Shown here: in pieces, positions 11,130 through 23,150 of the stretch
How the letters are laid out: each line of letters starts with the position of its first letter
How positions within the stretch are numbered: position 1 is the first letter of the stretch
Assembly (NCBI GenBank): GCA_017607445.1
Contig: JAEVHH010000001.1
Location: forward strand, 930,001 to 994,000
Source: Histoplasma ohiense
Taxonomy: Eukaryota; Ascomycota; Eurotiomycetes; Onygenales; Ajellomycetaceae
Reading direction: 5' to 3'
Length of the DNA stretch: 64,000 nucleotides
Position numbers and translations under genes: made by a program
The notes under the pieces: model-generated
Told to the model about the DNA's origin: nothing
What the model saw: only the letters and a program-made list of their open reading frames with translations
Database searches by the model: none

Positions 11130-12160
11130 TTTGCCAAAATGTTATCCTTCCAGGCCGACGCGAGTCGACCAGCTGCGTGAGTTGGATAGCAGGGGAAACG
11201 AAGATAATTACAACTTCTATTTAAAACATAGCCAGGAAACAAAATAGTGTATGAGAGGAATGAATCAGTATGAAGATAACAACTCTCTACATAGAAATGA
11301 AGTTAGAAGCAATGGACGAGTCTACATTCATTCAGTTGGAGGTTTCCAAGGTTCTACAACTTTTTTTCTTTTACGTCGAGTTTGGAATGAGTCAGGTATG
11401 ACTAAGCTCAGAGGGTCGCACCAGTCAACTCAACAGATGCAAGAAACATATATTAACTATATAGTAAATTATTGTATTATATTCCGAGCAGTTTTCTTCC
11501 ATATCCGAGTTAAGGTGTAACTCTATATATATCCATATTTACGAGGTCAAATTGGACACCAGGACAAATGAAATCAACACACAAAAGAGATGAGCGTGAC
11601 GAGTGGAAAAAGAACAACAAGAAAAAAGAGTCTGGACATAGGAAATTATATCAACAAATGAAGGTCGGGGAACAGCCAGTGAGAACAGTGTTGACATATT
11701 CGGAAACCGGAACAGGCGCAATCGCCCACACACACAAATATATATACACGTGTATGTATATATAAATATCTCTAAAAGGTAAATTTTGAAAAACAGCAAC
11801 CTGAACTCCTCCCAGACAAACCCTCAGAAGTAGCCGGGATACAACGGCGATGTAAAAACGGAAAGAAGAAAAAAACACACGAGGCGCACGAGGCAAGCTT
11901 ATGTCCCATTTCTATACGCCCAGTAACAAAGGAAAAAAGGGGGAGGAATAAAAATAAAGCTATGGTTGGAATGGTTGGAAACACAATGAAGACGGTAGAT
12001 GGTGACAGAGGCCAAAGTTCTGATCAAAATGCTAAGGGGCAACGCCAGGAGTAGTAAAAGGATGGGATTAGCAGCAAGTGACAAAGGACGGTCGTGGCAT
12101 AGCGAAGAACGGGAAAGTAGCGGCTTGCAAAGATTTCAAACAATTTTGGCTCCTTTTCAT
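11130..12160. other. intergenic, trz1 promoter and bZIP 3' flank
   Basis: About 1 kb of AT-rich DNA between two genes on the minus strand. It should hold the tRNase Z promoter and the bZIP 3' untranslated region. An alternating purine/pyrimidine patch with the palindrome TACACGTGTA lies around 11743-11765. No coding frame is convincing. Confidence 0.6.
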
Positions 12161-14249
12161 CTAAGACAATGCCGACTCGTTGTCCCGTGTGTCTTCAAGG
12201 TGTGAAGTTACCAACGAAACGCGTTGATAGGCACCTTCTATGCTCATGCAGAGTTGTTCAAACCGTACCATCGTCGCTGAGTTGACACCAGTGTAGCCGG
12301 CGGATCCTCCCTGGCCCTCCGTCGCCGCAGAACTATAATAATCGTCAACCACAAGATCGATTCGAGCAAATAATTTTTCCGGTGTGATACAGCCGAACGT
12401 ATCCTCAAATGTCGGAGAAGTTGTTGGTGACGTTGCTGGAGAGCTGCTGCTCATTGGCTGATCATAGAATAGGGCTAGCGAGGGATCCGACTCATCGATT
12501 TCCACCTCTGGAGCCAACTTCATTCTCCTCTTTTCATCTTCCTCAGTAGAACTATCAGCCACTGGGGGCGGTGGTCTTTGGATCGACGGAATCTGTTCCT
12601 TAGTTTCATCTGTGCAGACGGGCCCAACAGAGTTGGATGATTTGCCTGACAAAACAGCACTATCGAGATCAGGCCCTCGAGGGACATCTAGAACAGCGAA
12701 GACGGGGGTATTGTTATAGTTCATGTCGATGCCGGTATTCCAGCCTGGGGTATTCATATCCATTCCTGCAAAGTCAACTGATTGCTCGGGAACCATGGCT
12801 AATCCGACTTGCTGATTCTGCATTTGGATATCTGCGGAAACGTGGGACGGGTTCGGATCCTTTGGGGCCTGCTGCTGCTGCTGCTGCTGCTGTCCTGGTT
12901 GAGAAGCTGGGAGGCCGTTCATGGACATGTCATTAAGAAATGAAGAGAAGTGCGGAGACGAAAGAAGCATGCGTGTGAGGTCCATGAGACGAGCATTTTC
13001 TTCTGCCAACGCACGATTCTGAAGACGTAGATCATTGGTCTCGTTAGTTTTGGCAGCAACCTCTCCTTCGAGTTGGCCGATATATTCTGTATTCAAGCCA
13101 TTAGTTGAGACAATCCACAACCAACAGAAGTAATTGGGGAACATTACCCTTGCGTCTGGATCTGAATGCACGAGCAGAGACCTTGTTTCGCAATTGACGG
13201 CGCTCCTTGCTACTGAGTTTTTTCCCCTCCTCACTAGCCAAAAGACGTTCATCCTCATCCATTTCGTCCTCGTCCTTCTTCGGCTTTAAGTTATGCGAAA
13301 CATTCACGGGTTTGGAATCTTCTTCACGCACAACAGAAGTGGCCACGCTGCTCTGTCTCATCTGGTGCAGGAGGCGGGAAATTCGTTCCTCAACAGCTGG
13401 ATCGCTGGGACGACTGGCCTTGTTTTGGGGCTTCGATGCCTGACGGGCATGTTGTGGCTGTTGTTGCTGTTGTTGTTGCTGTTGTTGTTGCTGTTGCTGC
13501 TGTTGCTGCTGTTGCTGCTGTTGCTGCTGCTGTTGACGGATGATCTCCTGCTGCCTTTGTTGCTGAGCAGCCTTCGCCATAGCCGCTTGCTGCTGATGCA
13601 TTCCAGGATACATGCGCCCCACTTGGCTCGGTTGGGCGAGTGTTGATAGTTCATGGCCACCCAAGGCATTGGGGTCGACGAACTGGGCTTTACTTGTCGT
13701 GGAAGTAAACTGCGGGTTAACCATGAGGTCAGTTGGTGTGTCGGGATCCAGATCGAGTCCAATCCCCGAATTCCTGAACGTCGGCATAGTCGGTAGGGGC
13801 GAGGAGCCAAAGTTAACCATCTCTTGAGTGGGGTTTATAAAGGCTTCGGATGGCATGACGAAATTATGTTGGTTCCCAAACGTGAAATCCAACCCAATAT
13901 TCCGGTTAATAGCCATCGTGTTGGCCAGGCCGCCTGGTGGGAGGCCAGTCTGCTGTTTGTAGGAATCATATTCATGGCTTGGTCCCGAGAAGAAGACTTG
14001 GGAAGAAGAGGATTGTTGGCTGTTGCTGCTGGCGGATGAAAAGCTGGGAGCATTTGGCGCAGAACTTGCCGCAGGGGTTGACACAGAGCTGGTGTTGGCT
14101 GTAGTTTTCGCTCTGGCCGAAGCGGGAGAAAGGGATGGAGAAGGATAGATCGGCTGGTCGTAGTTGATGAACGAGTCGATATCGTTTGGATCAATACAAC
14201 TGTTCAACGTCGAAGAAGTTGGCGGTTGTAACTCCCCAGTCGTAGCCAT
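12161..14249 (-). CDS. bZIP transcription factor, IDI-4-like
   Basis: Two exons, 14249-13148 and 13086-12161, joined across a 61-base intron (phase 1), give about 675 residues. The splice falls inside the DNA-binding domain and restores it: basic region NKVSARAFRSRRKEY, with the invariant Asn and the Arg nine residues later, followed by a zipper (IGQLEGEVAAK..., then LAEENARL). Upstream is a Ser/Pro/Ala-rich segment and a long glutamine tract (about residues 233-266). Downstream are a second short Gln run, acidic segments and a conserved-looking C-terminus with FARIDLVVDDYY. The arrangement resembles fungal IDI-4-type bZIP factors linked to autophagy and development; that link is from memory of the family, not proven here. 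It is followed by tRNase Z on the same strand but with a full intergenic gap. Confidence 0.88.
13450..13536 (-). repeat. poly-glutamine coding CAG/CAA tract
   Basis: Mixed CAG and CAA codons (read on the minus strand) encode more than twenty consecutive Gln in the bZIP protein. Interruptions by CAA mean the tract is not a pure trinucleotide run, which usually limits slippage. Confidence 0.9.
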
Positions 14250-16228
14250 GACGAAGGAGACAAAAGGAGACGGTGTATAAAGATGGTAAAGAACCCTTCG
14301 AGATCGAGACGGCCTCAGCCGGCGATACGGGGGGGTGAAAAGGGAATAGTGTGCTCGACTCGAATCCTACCAACTGACGCCGCTGGAAAGAACTACTCGA
14401 TGCGAAAAAAAAATATCGATGGGCGGAGTGACGATGTGAAAAGAATCGGATTTCTGGGAAAAGACGAGATATCAAAACGAACGGTGTTGGGTTGTTGGGG
14501 GGATGAAGAGGCGAGTGTTCTTGCAGAGTGGTGGTGGTGGTGGTGGTGGTGGTGGTGATGATGATGGCGATGGCGAGGAGTGGCTTGGCTTGACCCGATG
14601 ACTAACCAGGGCCTTAGTCATCCAGCCTCCAGCTGGGACACGCGTCCTCTTGCCAAGGCCGTATAGACACGGTATTGTCCGTTATTTTCACCACAATCCT
14701 GTACAGAATGGAGAATATTACAGATACGACGGACAAATGCACTTTTAACGAACACTTGGGGTTAGTTCTAAAACTGCTGGAAACATGCTGGAAATATACC
14801 GGAACTATACTGGAAATATGCCCTGCAATGTTGTTAGTCCAGAAAAATTGCCCTCTTCAGCGTCTCGGCTGTCATCCCATATCTGATATAGCCAGGTTCT
14901 TAGATGTCTCCTCTCCCTCCCAGATCCAATCGGCTGCTGCTGGGGGGCTGCAGGGACCCAAGGGGGCTGTGCAGCCTGTGTGCCTCCCCTCCGTCGCTGG
15001 TAGAAACCTTCGTCGGGTCGAGTGTCCAACCTGGTCCAACCGCCAAGTGCCACAGCTGGCGCATGAGATAACCGGTGTTAAAATAGAAACAGCAGAGGAA
15101 TCCAAACCAAAGCCCTCAAAGAGCCTTGCCAAGCGTCTTTCTACATTGGAGGTACGCTTCAAACCTGCCAGATATTCTCCCTTTTGGGGCAACGGTGAGA
15201 TCTGCTGCATAATCATGGTATCATTGTTCTCTGCGTTTTCCAGACCTGCGGCGGCTGCTGTATCTCGTCTCCTCCGGCCAATTCACCACCACCACGACTA
15301 CCATGACTGCGGTGGCATCTGGCGCTGCTTACCCATCAGCGCGAACTTTGATCCTAGCGATGGGGAGGTATCCAGGCAACAGCATTTTTTATCGGACGGA
15401 TCAGCGGCATCGCAACGGAAAAAAAAGTTAAGAAGAATATTAACAGAAAAGGAAAAGAAAAGAAAAAGAAAAAGAAAAAGAAAAAAGAAAAACGAGTAAA
15501 AGAGCAGATCAACAAGTGAGGAGAATTCCCAACGTCCATGGGCCCAGAAGGCTCTGCCCCGTCCCCAAAGATTCGAATCACCCTTCCCATTTAAGATTCC
15601 TTAGATTCCTAGATTCCATTGAATAATTCTTCTGCTGGTCCGACGGAGAAAGATCCCGCTGGCTGTGTTCCTTTACGCAATGTTCGCAGAGACAATTCTC
15701 AGCGGATAAACTTTCCAAGGCCTATTCCAGTTCATCATGGAGAAAAAAAAAAACACCCCGTTATCTCCGTGGATGGATATGCATGCGTCTGCAACCAGCA
15801 TCGTGGACGTGGACTCAACTTCAACTGCCTGTCCTTTCAAATAATACTTTTTCAACCAAGACAGCGTCCACGAAAACTCCTGGGCTCAGCCACTATCAGA
15901 GACAGCCACGCAGCAGAGCAGAATCTTTGCAGCAGGGATCCTGTTCCAGCTCCACCTTTGGAAGCTCTGGCACATCAACTTTCTAAGAGTGATGGGTGAA
16001 TCCCGGGCTTACCTCAGTCTCAATTTGTATGGAAATTATTGGATCTGCAAGTTCTTGAAGTTGGTTAAGACTAAATAACAACCCAACAAGAGTTGGACAA
16101 AATGACGGGATGGCACGGCCAGCGCAACTCCACCGGCGCCATCTATGTCTCTATACCTCTATGTATATGTATAGGAGTCTACCTCCTTCGACGGATTGAG
16201 CGGCGCCATTCTCTCATTACCCGCCTTG
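14250..16228. other. intergenic, bZIP promoter side; no supported gene
   Basis: About 2 kb. It holds the bZIP upstream region, a (GGT)n tract at 14528-14556 and an A/G-rich AAAAG run near 15455-15490. One long open frame on the plus strand (14675-15499) reads through the A/G-rich run and has no domain; I treat it as chance. Confidence 0.55.
14528..14556. repeat. (GGT)n microsatellite
   Basis: About nine consecutive GGT units followed by GATGAT units, some 280 bases upstream of the bZIP start codon. Confidence 0.9.
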
Positions 16229-16563
16229 TTAGATGAAGGGTGGAGGGGCCATGTCTCTTGTTGCTCTGTAGGAGTAGTTTAGGATATGATGAACAAACTC
16301 TGCCTGAATATCCTCATTCATGCGCAAGACACGCTCAATCTCCGGATCTCTGTGCAATGCCATAGTCATACAGTATGTGAGGATTGCCGTGGCCTTAGAT
16401 TCGATGTCTCGAGTGACCATATTACCCAGTGATGAGACTATTATCGCTCTTATATTTCAGGGGCCAGCAGTAGCTGGTTGCGTGCTCGATTCTGACCCTT
16501 GCTTATATTACCTCGTTGAACAACTTCATTCTGTCCCCGCGGTTTTACAATAACTATGTTCAT
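16229..16563 (-). CDS. small hypothetical protein, two exons
   Basis: Not recognised. An open frame from 16420 to 16229 can be extended upstream by a clean 74-base intron (16511-16438, GTAATA donor, ATAATAG acceptor) to an ATG at 16563. Exons 16563-16512 and 16437-16229 total 261 bases, an 86-residue protein that stays in frame across the junction. The sequence is mixed and protein-like: a hydrophobic start (MNIVIVKP), a likely helical middle (AILTYCMTMALHRDPEIERV) and a short Pro-rich end (APPPF). It has no membrane segment strong enough to call and no signal peptide. It is divergent from dus1, with about 258 bases between the two start codons, which would make a shared promoter. Frame conservation through a plausible intron is the main support; a chance open frame is not excluded. 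Confidence 0.4.
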
Positions 16564-16821
16564 CTCAACGTAGTCAGCGTAGTTTTAAGGCTCCCGTTAC
16601 ACTGTCTGAACCTTATTGTGGTTCATCAGCTATGGCTCTTTCGGATCCGGATTAACATTCAAGCCGCGACGATGGGGAAAAAAAAAAAAATCCAGAACTC
16701 TCGAAGTGAAATCTTTCACCCCCGTTTGCTTTGCTATTTTTTAGATAGCTGTCTTTCGGGTAACGCCAAAATAGCGTTTCTTCTGAGGGCCCAATCCTGG
16801 GCGAAGCTGCGTGCCCTCCTC

Positions 16822-18713
16822 ATGCCGAGCATGGCCGCAGCTCACCCAACGAAGAAGTTGTTCGGCAGGGAGTTCTACAAGAGCCTGGGGAGCCCATCGA
16901 TGATACTGGCTCCCATGGTGGATAGGTCCGAGTTTGTAAGTTGATCTAGGCCCTGTCTGCCAATATGCGAAGTAAATATATATGTGAATAGTATATAGTC
17001 AGATATATATCTATCGCGATATCGTGATCCCTCAGCTTATCATGTTTTATATTGGATTGCTTTGTATAGGCATGGCGCATGCTCACCCGATCTTTCATGA
17101 ACCCTGATTCGGATTCCGCTCCCCTCCTCGCCTACTCTCCCATGTTCCATTCGCGCCTCTTCAAAGAAAGCCCCAATTACCGCCTGCAACATTTCGAAGC
17201 GACCCGTCCAAGGTCGAAGACACCCACCACACCCGCCGCAAATGACATTGATGGGGGAGCACAACAGTCAAACACCATTCCTTATCTGGACGGCAACCCC
17301 TCCTTCGACCGACCGCTCATAGTCCAATTCTGCGCCAACAACCCAGACGATCTCCTCCAAGCCGCCCGCGCAGTCGAGCCCTTCTGCGACGCCGTCGACC
17401 TAAACCTCGGCTGTCCGCAAGGAATCGCCCGCAAGGGCCACTACGGCGCATTCCTCCAGGAGCACCCAGACCTGATCTACGAGCTCATCAACACGCTCCA
17501 CACACAGCTCTCGATCCCGGTCACGGCGAAGTTCCGCATCCAGGAGACCAAGGAGAAGACGCTGGAGTATGCCCGCATGATCCTTTCTGCGGGCGCGAGT
17601 ATCATTACCGTTCATGGCCGGCGGCGCGAGCAAAAGGGCCATAATACCGGCTTGGCTGATTGGTCATACATTCGCTATCTGCGGGAGAACCTACCGGCTG
17701 ACACGGTTATTTTTGCTAATGGGAATATTTTGAATCATGGGGATATTGAGAAGTGTTTGGAAGCTACGGGGGCGGATGGCGTGATGAGTGCGGAGGGCAA
17801 TTTGTGTGATCCGACGATATTTAGCGGGCCGCCGCCGTCGTCCTCGGTGGGTGGCAGCTGTATGAGGGGGGAAGAGAGAGATGGGTCTGAGTATTGGGTG
17901 GGAAGGGATGGAAAGGGTGGATATCGCGTTGATTTCGTCCTACGTCGGTATATGGATATTATTTACAAATACGTCCTCGAGGTTCCACCGCCCGAGAGGA
18001 AGCCACTCTACGTGTCTTCCCCAACCACCACCTTCAGTGCCAACACCAACAGCGACCCTGCAAAGTGCGACTCGATCCACGCATCCCCACAAGTTGAAGA
18101 AGCCGAAAAGAAAACCGAAAACGGAGAAGACGTCGAGCCCCCAAAAAAGAAACGCAAAAGGAACAAGGAGGACGCCAAACCCACCTCGCCCAACCTCGTT
18201 TCCATCCAGGGCCATCTCTTCCAACTCCTCCGCCCCCTCATCTCCAAACACACCCACATCCGCGACGCGCTCTCCAAATGCCGCGCGGGCCGGATGTCCG
18301 AGTTCGAAAACATCGTCTCACTCGTCGAGGCTGCCGTTCAATCCGGAATACAGGAGCACGAGGCGTTCCCGGAGCGTTTCGAAACACCGCTGGAAGAAAC
18401 AGCAACTAAGTCGGAGATCGAAGATGAAACGGACGCCCGACCACCCAGCTCGAAGGCTACGGTGGCGCAATACAAGCGACCGTGGTGGGTATGTCAGCCG
18501 TACGTGCGTCCGTTGCCAGAGGAGGCACTGCAGATTGGAGCGATGCAGCCCAAGAAGAGAGATATCCTCGTCAGGAAGAACGAGGAGCTTGGCAAGGTTG
18601 TGGAAAGGAACGGCGATGGTGGTGTCGATACCATCGCTGGTACGCCTGATGGGCTCGCGAGTGGGTCTGATAAGGAGAATTGCGCCCTCGTGCCTTCAGC
18701 AGTTAGTGGATGA
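16822..18713 (+). CDS. dus1: tRNA-dihydrouridine synthase, Dus1 type
   Basis: Exons 16822-16935 and 17070-18713 join in phase 0 and give about 585 residues. Dus1 is an FMN enzyme that reduces uridines 16 and 17 in the D-loop of tRNA. The intron splits the N-terminal motif LAPMVDRSEF|AWRMLTR and its removal restores it. Further marks: VQFCANNPDDLL, the active-site segment DLNLGCPQGIARKGHYG with catalytic Cys near residue 153, PVTAKFRI, ITVHGRRREQKG and FANGNI (flavin/phosphate binding). After the barrel comes a nuclear-localisation-like PPKKKRKR and a C-terminal helical domain, then a low-complexity tail that makes the protein longer than yeast Dus1. Start chosen at the ATG just before MPSMAAAHP; an in-frame ATG at 16672 would add a Lys-rich lead that looks like untranslated sequence. 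Confidence 0.93.
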
Positions 18714-20000
18714 ACATGTGGATCACTCCATCCCGGAGCTTGATCAACACATATTACGACAGTGCGGGTTCTTGTGTATACAATCCCTTGGGTGGGTGTG
18801 TGGGTGGATGGGCCTAACATTATACCCAAAAAAATAAGGGTGTTTGCCTACCACCTGTGAGTCTTATTTGATCGAGCCAACCCACAAAACCGTCGACGAA
18901 AACAAATCCGGCCCAGCGGAGCGAGGTGGCTTTTACATGTGTATGGTCCCTTTGGCTCTCTTGAAATAGGAGCAAGGGAAATAAATGGAGGTCAACTCTG
19001 GAATTTAGCTCCGTGCATACGCGAAATACGACAGTCGATACACACATTTCATGCAGAGAATCCGCACTTGGAATACCATGACCCCATCGACATTGACGTT
19101 GAATTATATACACCTCCAACACTATTCCGCACCACGCTGGATATTTTTTGACTTTCGAATCTCTGAATCAGGTGTTTTTGGATAGATGGGGAGGGGGGAT
19201 AGATTGGGGACAAAATGGAACGGATGTTTCGTTTCGTTTTACTAATACCACACTGCCCTCGGACAGAGGAGAGAATCAGCAACATATTTATTTTTGATTG
19301 AGTATGTCTATAGAACAGTGCTACCTGATATTGTACTCGAATGAGGGTCGCCATTCCCACCACCAATTTGGTGTGTGGAAATATTAGAAGCTGCTACTAC
19401 TATATAGGGAGTTAGATAAGAACCAGTGAATTTATTTCACTACAGAGCAGCATATATACAAACAATCAGCATTTCTGGTTCCAGATATGGGGGATACGTC
19501 CCACATTTTCTCATCTCATTTTATATGCCATGGAATTCAGTTTGTTCTTACCTTCCAACCCATCTATGAAGTGTTCTTCTCAACACTTGCGGGCCGATTC
19601 CTTCTCTTTGCTCATGTTTTGCTTCTTCTTCTGAGATGCCTTTCCTATGGCAGGCAGCCAGTTCCTTCCCGTCATGAAGAGGGCAGGTATCTCGGAAACT
19701 CTGCTGTTCTGTACTCCATGAGAATGACACCATCGCTGCTGTTATTGCGATCACTCCCAGGTTGTCTTTCTGTTGACAAGCAAGTGAATGCTTGTTCAGG
19801 TGTCTTCCCCAACTGTGCAGATGACAAGCCTGGTCCCATGAAGAACAAGAACCACACCCGGGCAGTCATCTCAACCCTTTCTTTTGTCTGTTGTAGTAAA
19901 CAACAGTCTCTTCTCCTAAGCAAACACACCCGCATACTATACTACATATCGATCCTTGCATGCTTCATTGAAAGAAATAAACAGTCATCTCTCATCTAAC
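18714..20000. other. intergenic, no supported gene
   Basis: About 1.3 kb between dus1 and the tautomerase-like gene. Open frames are short and without motifs. The last few hundred bases should be the promoter and leader of the downstream gene. Confidence 0.6.
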
Positions 20001-21147
20001 ATGGCATCACCAGCCCGCTCCCATACAGGCTGTATCTCAGACCCAACTCCCATGGAAAAGGTCCCAACACTGGTCCCCCTCACCTCCGTCCAAAGCAACC
20101 CAGTCGAGTCTGACAGGCCCGTCACTCCAAAGCCCAGTCGACGCCTACGCAAGGCGCCTGGCAAAGGCCATGAGAGCAGCAACAGCATCACCAAGGAGCT
20201 GACTCGCGGGGCTCCCACTGATGGATATCCCAACCGCTTCCTGACCAAATCCTCCAGCCAGCTGGACATCGCGAAAAAGAGAAGCCAGTACTTCAACGAA
20301 GTTTTCACTTCTAGAGAGGCGTATCATACCCCTCGGCACCGCGTTAATCAAGACTCCGTCGTTGTTGTCGAGATTAAAACGAATGTCCTTGTAAGGCATC
20401 CAATTACCCCTTTTCCTTACTTACTCGCACTTTTTGAAACCTGAATAGCGAGTGAAAACAGCAGCGGATCGTCAAGCTAACCAACGACATCTAACTCAAA
20501 TGCAGCTGGTAAATGACTTCCAGAACCTCTCGGAGCTCTCCCTCAACCTCTCCCTGATATTCCAGCGCCCAGAGTCCTCAATCCTCCTTTATGTCGAACA
20601 CAACTGTTGTCTGATGCTCGCCAGTAGCTACGAGCCCGCCTATCTAGTTACCGTCTCCGCGTTACCTTGCTCAATCGCCCCAATAACCAACCTGCGCCAC
20701 ACCGTGTTGATCCAAACCGCCATCTTGGACATCTTCAACATCCCCGGCAACCGCGGCGTGATCAAGTTCGAATCCATGGCAGAGGAAAACTTCGCCACAA
20801 ACGGCTCAACCATCCGCGATGAGATTGACCAACTCCAGCGCACCTCTAACGACGATCATAGCATCTTCAAGAGCATTTCACATAGTGTCACTCGCAAGAT
20901 TAAATCGAACACGTCCAACGGTAATAGTGGCGTTGTCCGGCCCGGTACTCCTGTACACGACTTGCCGAATCCGTCCTCTAACGATGGCAATAATGGCAAT
21001 AAAAATTATGGAGAAAATAATTTAGCATCACCAGCTGTTCCCCCCGAAGACAAAATGGAGCTAGCTTCTCCAAAACAGGGCGTACTCAGGGGCAGGGACC
21101 GCGTTATCAAGAAATGCCAGAGTATCCGGCAACTTTTCTTCCATTGA
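20001..21147 (+). CDS. MIF-like tautomerase-fold protein with long tails
   Basis: Exons 20001-20390 and 20506-21147 join in phase 0 (115-base intron) and give 343 residues. The core, about residues 118-245, follows the macrophage migration inhibitory factor/tautomerase pattern: VVVEIKTNVL, an amphipathic helix (LSELSLNLSLIF), a kept VEHNCCLMLASSYEPAYLVTV-like strand pair split here as YVEHNC and SSYEPAYLVTV, and the C-terminal RGVIKFE, ENFATNGST. In MIF the catalytic residue is the N-terminal proline exposed after Met removal. Here about 115 residues of basic, Ser/Pro-rich sequence precede the domain and no Pro stands at the matching place, so enzyme activity is doubtful. The C-terminal hundred residues are Asn/Ser/Gly-rich and probably disordered. 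Function in fungi is not known to me. Confidence 0.8.
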
Positions 21148-22158
21148 AAACCTGAGTTTTGAGATGGGATATGGTACAGCCCCATAGGATCCATATAGCA
21201 AATACCTATTTCTCCGTCGTCCCAGCAGCTTGCAAGAGATGTTCGTTTTCTTTTTTCTTTCCAGTTAGGACACACAGCGGAACAGTCCAGCCGTATGGCT
21301 TACTGATTCCCTGCTGGCTTTTGCACTTGTTCTCTTCCTGTCTTTTATCTTTCATGGAATTCATTTTAATGACGGTCGTAAGCTAGTTAAATAGGCATTA
21401 TTTGTAATGTATGTACTTTTGCAGACAGGGGATAGGACTGGTGCATTGTGGAAACCTCCAGGACCTCTACTAGAGGGTTTGCAAATTTGATGTAAGGTTT
21501 TCGCCCTTTTTCTGTAGCAGATTTGATTTCTTATTTGCTGGTAGAAATAAATATCTGACCTTACATCTACAATAAATATGTACTGTGAATGAGGTATCTT
21601 TTCTCCTGAATTTGTCTGTATAATGGTCAAAGGGAGTTTGATTTGAGAAACAAAACCTGTCCTCAGAAAGGCAATCTAAATGGTTTATGGAATGGGTTTG
21701 GTGATTCACATCACCAATTTGATGGACTTCTTTCTTTCTTTCTTTCTTTCTTTTTACCTTGTCTTGCCTAGCAAATATGTCATATCCCAGACACAGTTAT
21801 CTATATCTGGTACTGCGCATTTTTCAACGCCGAGCGCTGAGTTAATCTAGTAGCAATGGGCATGAATGAGTCAAGCTCTTCCAATTCGGTTGATATATAA
21901 ATGTTTTTTTTTAAACTTATTTTTTTTTTTTGTTTTTGACAACACTTGCACTACTTCTCTCAGTTTCTTTCTTTCTTTTACAAGTCAGTCAGTCACCTTT
22001 CCCCATTTCAAATAGCTTCATCGATCCTGTATCCATCCACCTATTTCACTTGCTGCTAAACACGTTGAGAAACTGCGCAACCAAAACAACCAAACGCTGG
22101 CCAAAATAAATAAATAATTTTTTTTTTAAAAAAAAAAAAAAGAGAAAAGAAAAAAGAA
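21148..22158. other. intergenic with simple repeats
   Basis: About 1 kb, AT-rich. Contains a (TTCT)n run at 21727-21755 and several poly-T/poly-A runs between 21905 and 22142, directly upstream of the macrodomain gene. No coding frame supported. Confidence 0.65.
21727..21755. repeat. (TTCT)n microsatellite
   Basis: About seven TTCT units in a pyrimidine-rich stretch. Confidence 0.9.
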
Positions 22159-23150
22159 ATGAGTATCATAACTGAAATCCAAGGCGATCTCTTCGATGCA
22201 CCGGAGGGTGCAGCTTTAATTCGTATGTGTAATTATTCATCCTTTATCTCCTCATTCTCCCAGCCTGCGTTGTTGCATGTCCTCTTCTTTGCCGTGCTGG
22301 GGCCCCTACTGACTCCTGACGAATAGACGCGTGTAACTGCCAGGGGTCCTGGGGGAAGGGGATCGCGGCGACTTTTAAGGAGAAGGTATGTATTGTTACA
22401 GCTTTATGCATATACAGTGTACTACTTTGGGCGGATGAATCTCGACCACACCGTCGTATCAAGGATAACGTACATACTGGTATTGACAAAAACCCTGCCC
22501 GCCCGCAGTACCCCGCTGCCTACCGAATCTTCCGCTCCCACTGCCGGCAATATCTCTCCCACCCTCAGACACAGACGCAGACAAGCCGCCAGCAGTCACG
22601 CATTCTCAAGTTGCCCGAGGGGACGGCGTTAATAATTCCACCGCAGCCAGCGGATTACCAGCTACAGCCACAGCCACAGTCCCAAACACCACCGCTATCA
22701 AATCGCGGGCGCGGACGTGGACGTGGACGAGCTGGCGGCGGGGCGCTACACAGCTCCAGTGGACTGACGGCACTGTCGAGGCCAGCAGGGAAGAAGCATT
22801 GGATCATCTGCCTATTTACATCGTGGCACTATGGGCGGTGGAGTCGGAGCCCGCCCGATATCATTCTCGAAAATACGATGTCAGCCATGGCGGATTTGAA
22901 AAGGCAGATTGCCGCTGCTGCCGCTGTCGCTGCTACCGCTGCTAGTTCTACTACTTCTCCTGCTGCCACCACCACCACCACCACCACCACAGCGCTGACT
23001 GCGACTAGGGGTTGTGAAGAGGCACAGCTCGGCGAATTATGGGGATGCAGATTGAATGCGGGTCTTTTTGGGGTGCCGTGGGAGCGGACAAAGGCGGTTC
23101 TCGAAGAGGCGGGATTGGCGGTGACGATTGTTCGGCCGCTGGGGGAGTGA
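22159..23150 (+). CDS. POA1: ADP-ribose 1''-phosphate phosphatase, macrodomain (Poa1 type)
   Basis: Exons 22159-22222, 22327-22385 and 22509-23150 join in frame and give about 254 residues. Poa1 removes the phosphate from ADP-ribose 1''-phosphate, a by-product of tRNA splicing. The macrodomain signature is clear after splicing: ITEIQGDLF at the start, then HACNCQGSWGKGIAATFKEKYP (read as two parts, HACNCQGSWG and KGIAATFKEKYP), CLFTSWHYG in the middle and the end LNAGLFGVPWERTKAVLEEA, which matches the yeast protein's SGIFGVPW region. Two low-complexity inserts are unusual: an Arg-Gly run (RGRGRGRG) near residue 110 and an Ala then Thr homopolymer stretch near residues 170-200. Both lie between conserved blocks and are likely surface loops. 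Yeast Poa1 is about 177 residues. Confidence 0.9.

Noticed and set aside
14675..15499. 274-codon open frame on the plus strand
   Set aside because: Reads through an A/G-rich AAAAG tract, has no domain, and the composition is unlike neighbouring genes. Long only because of low-complexity DNA.
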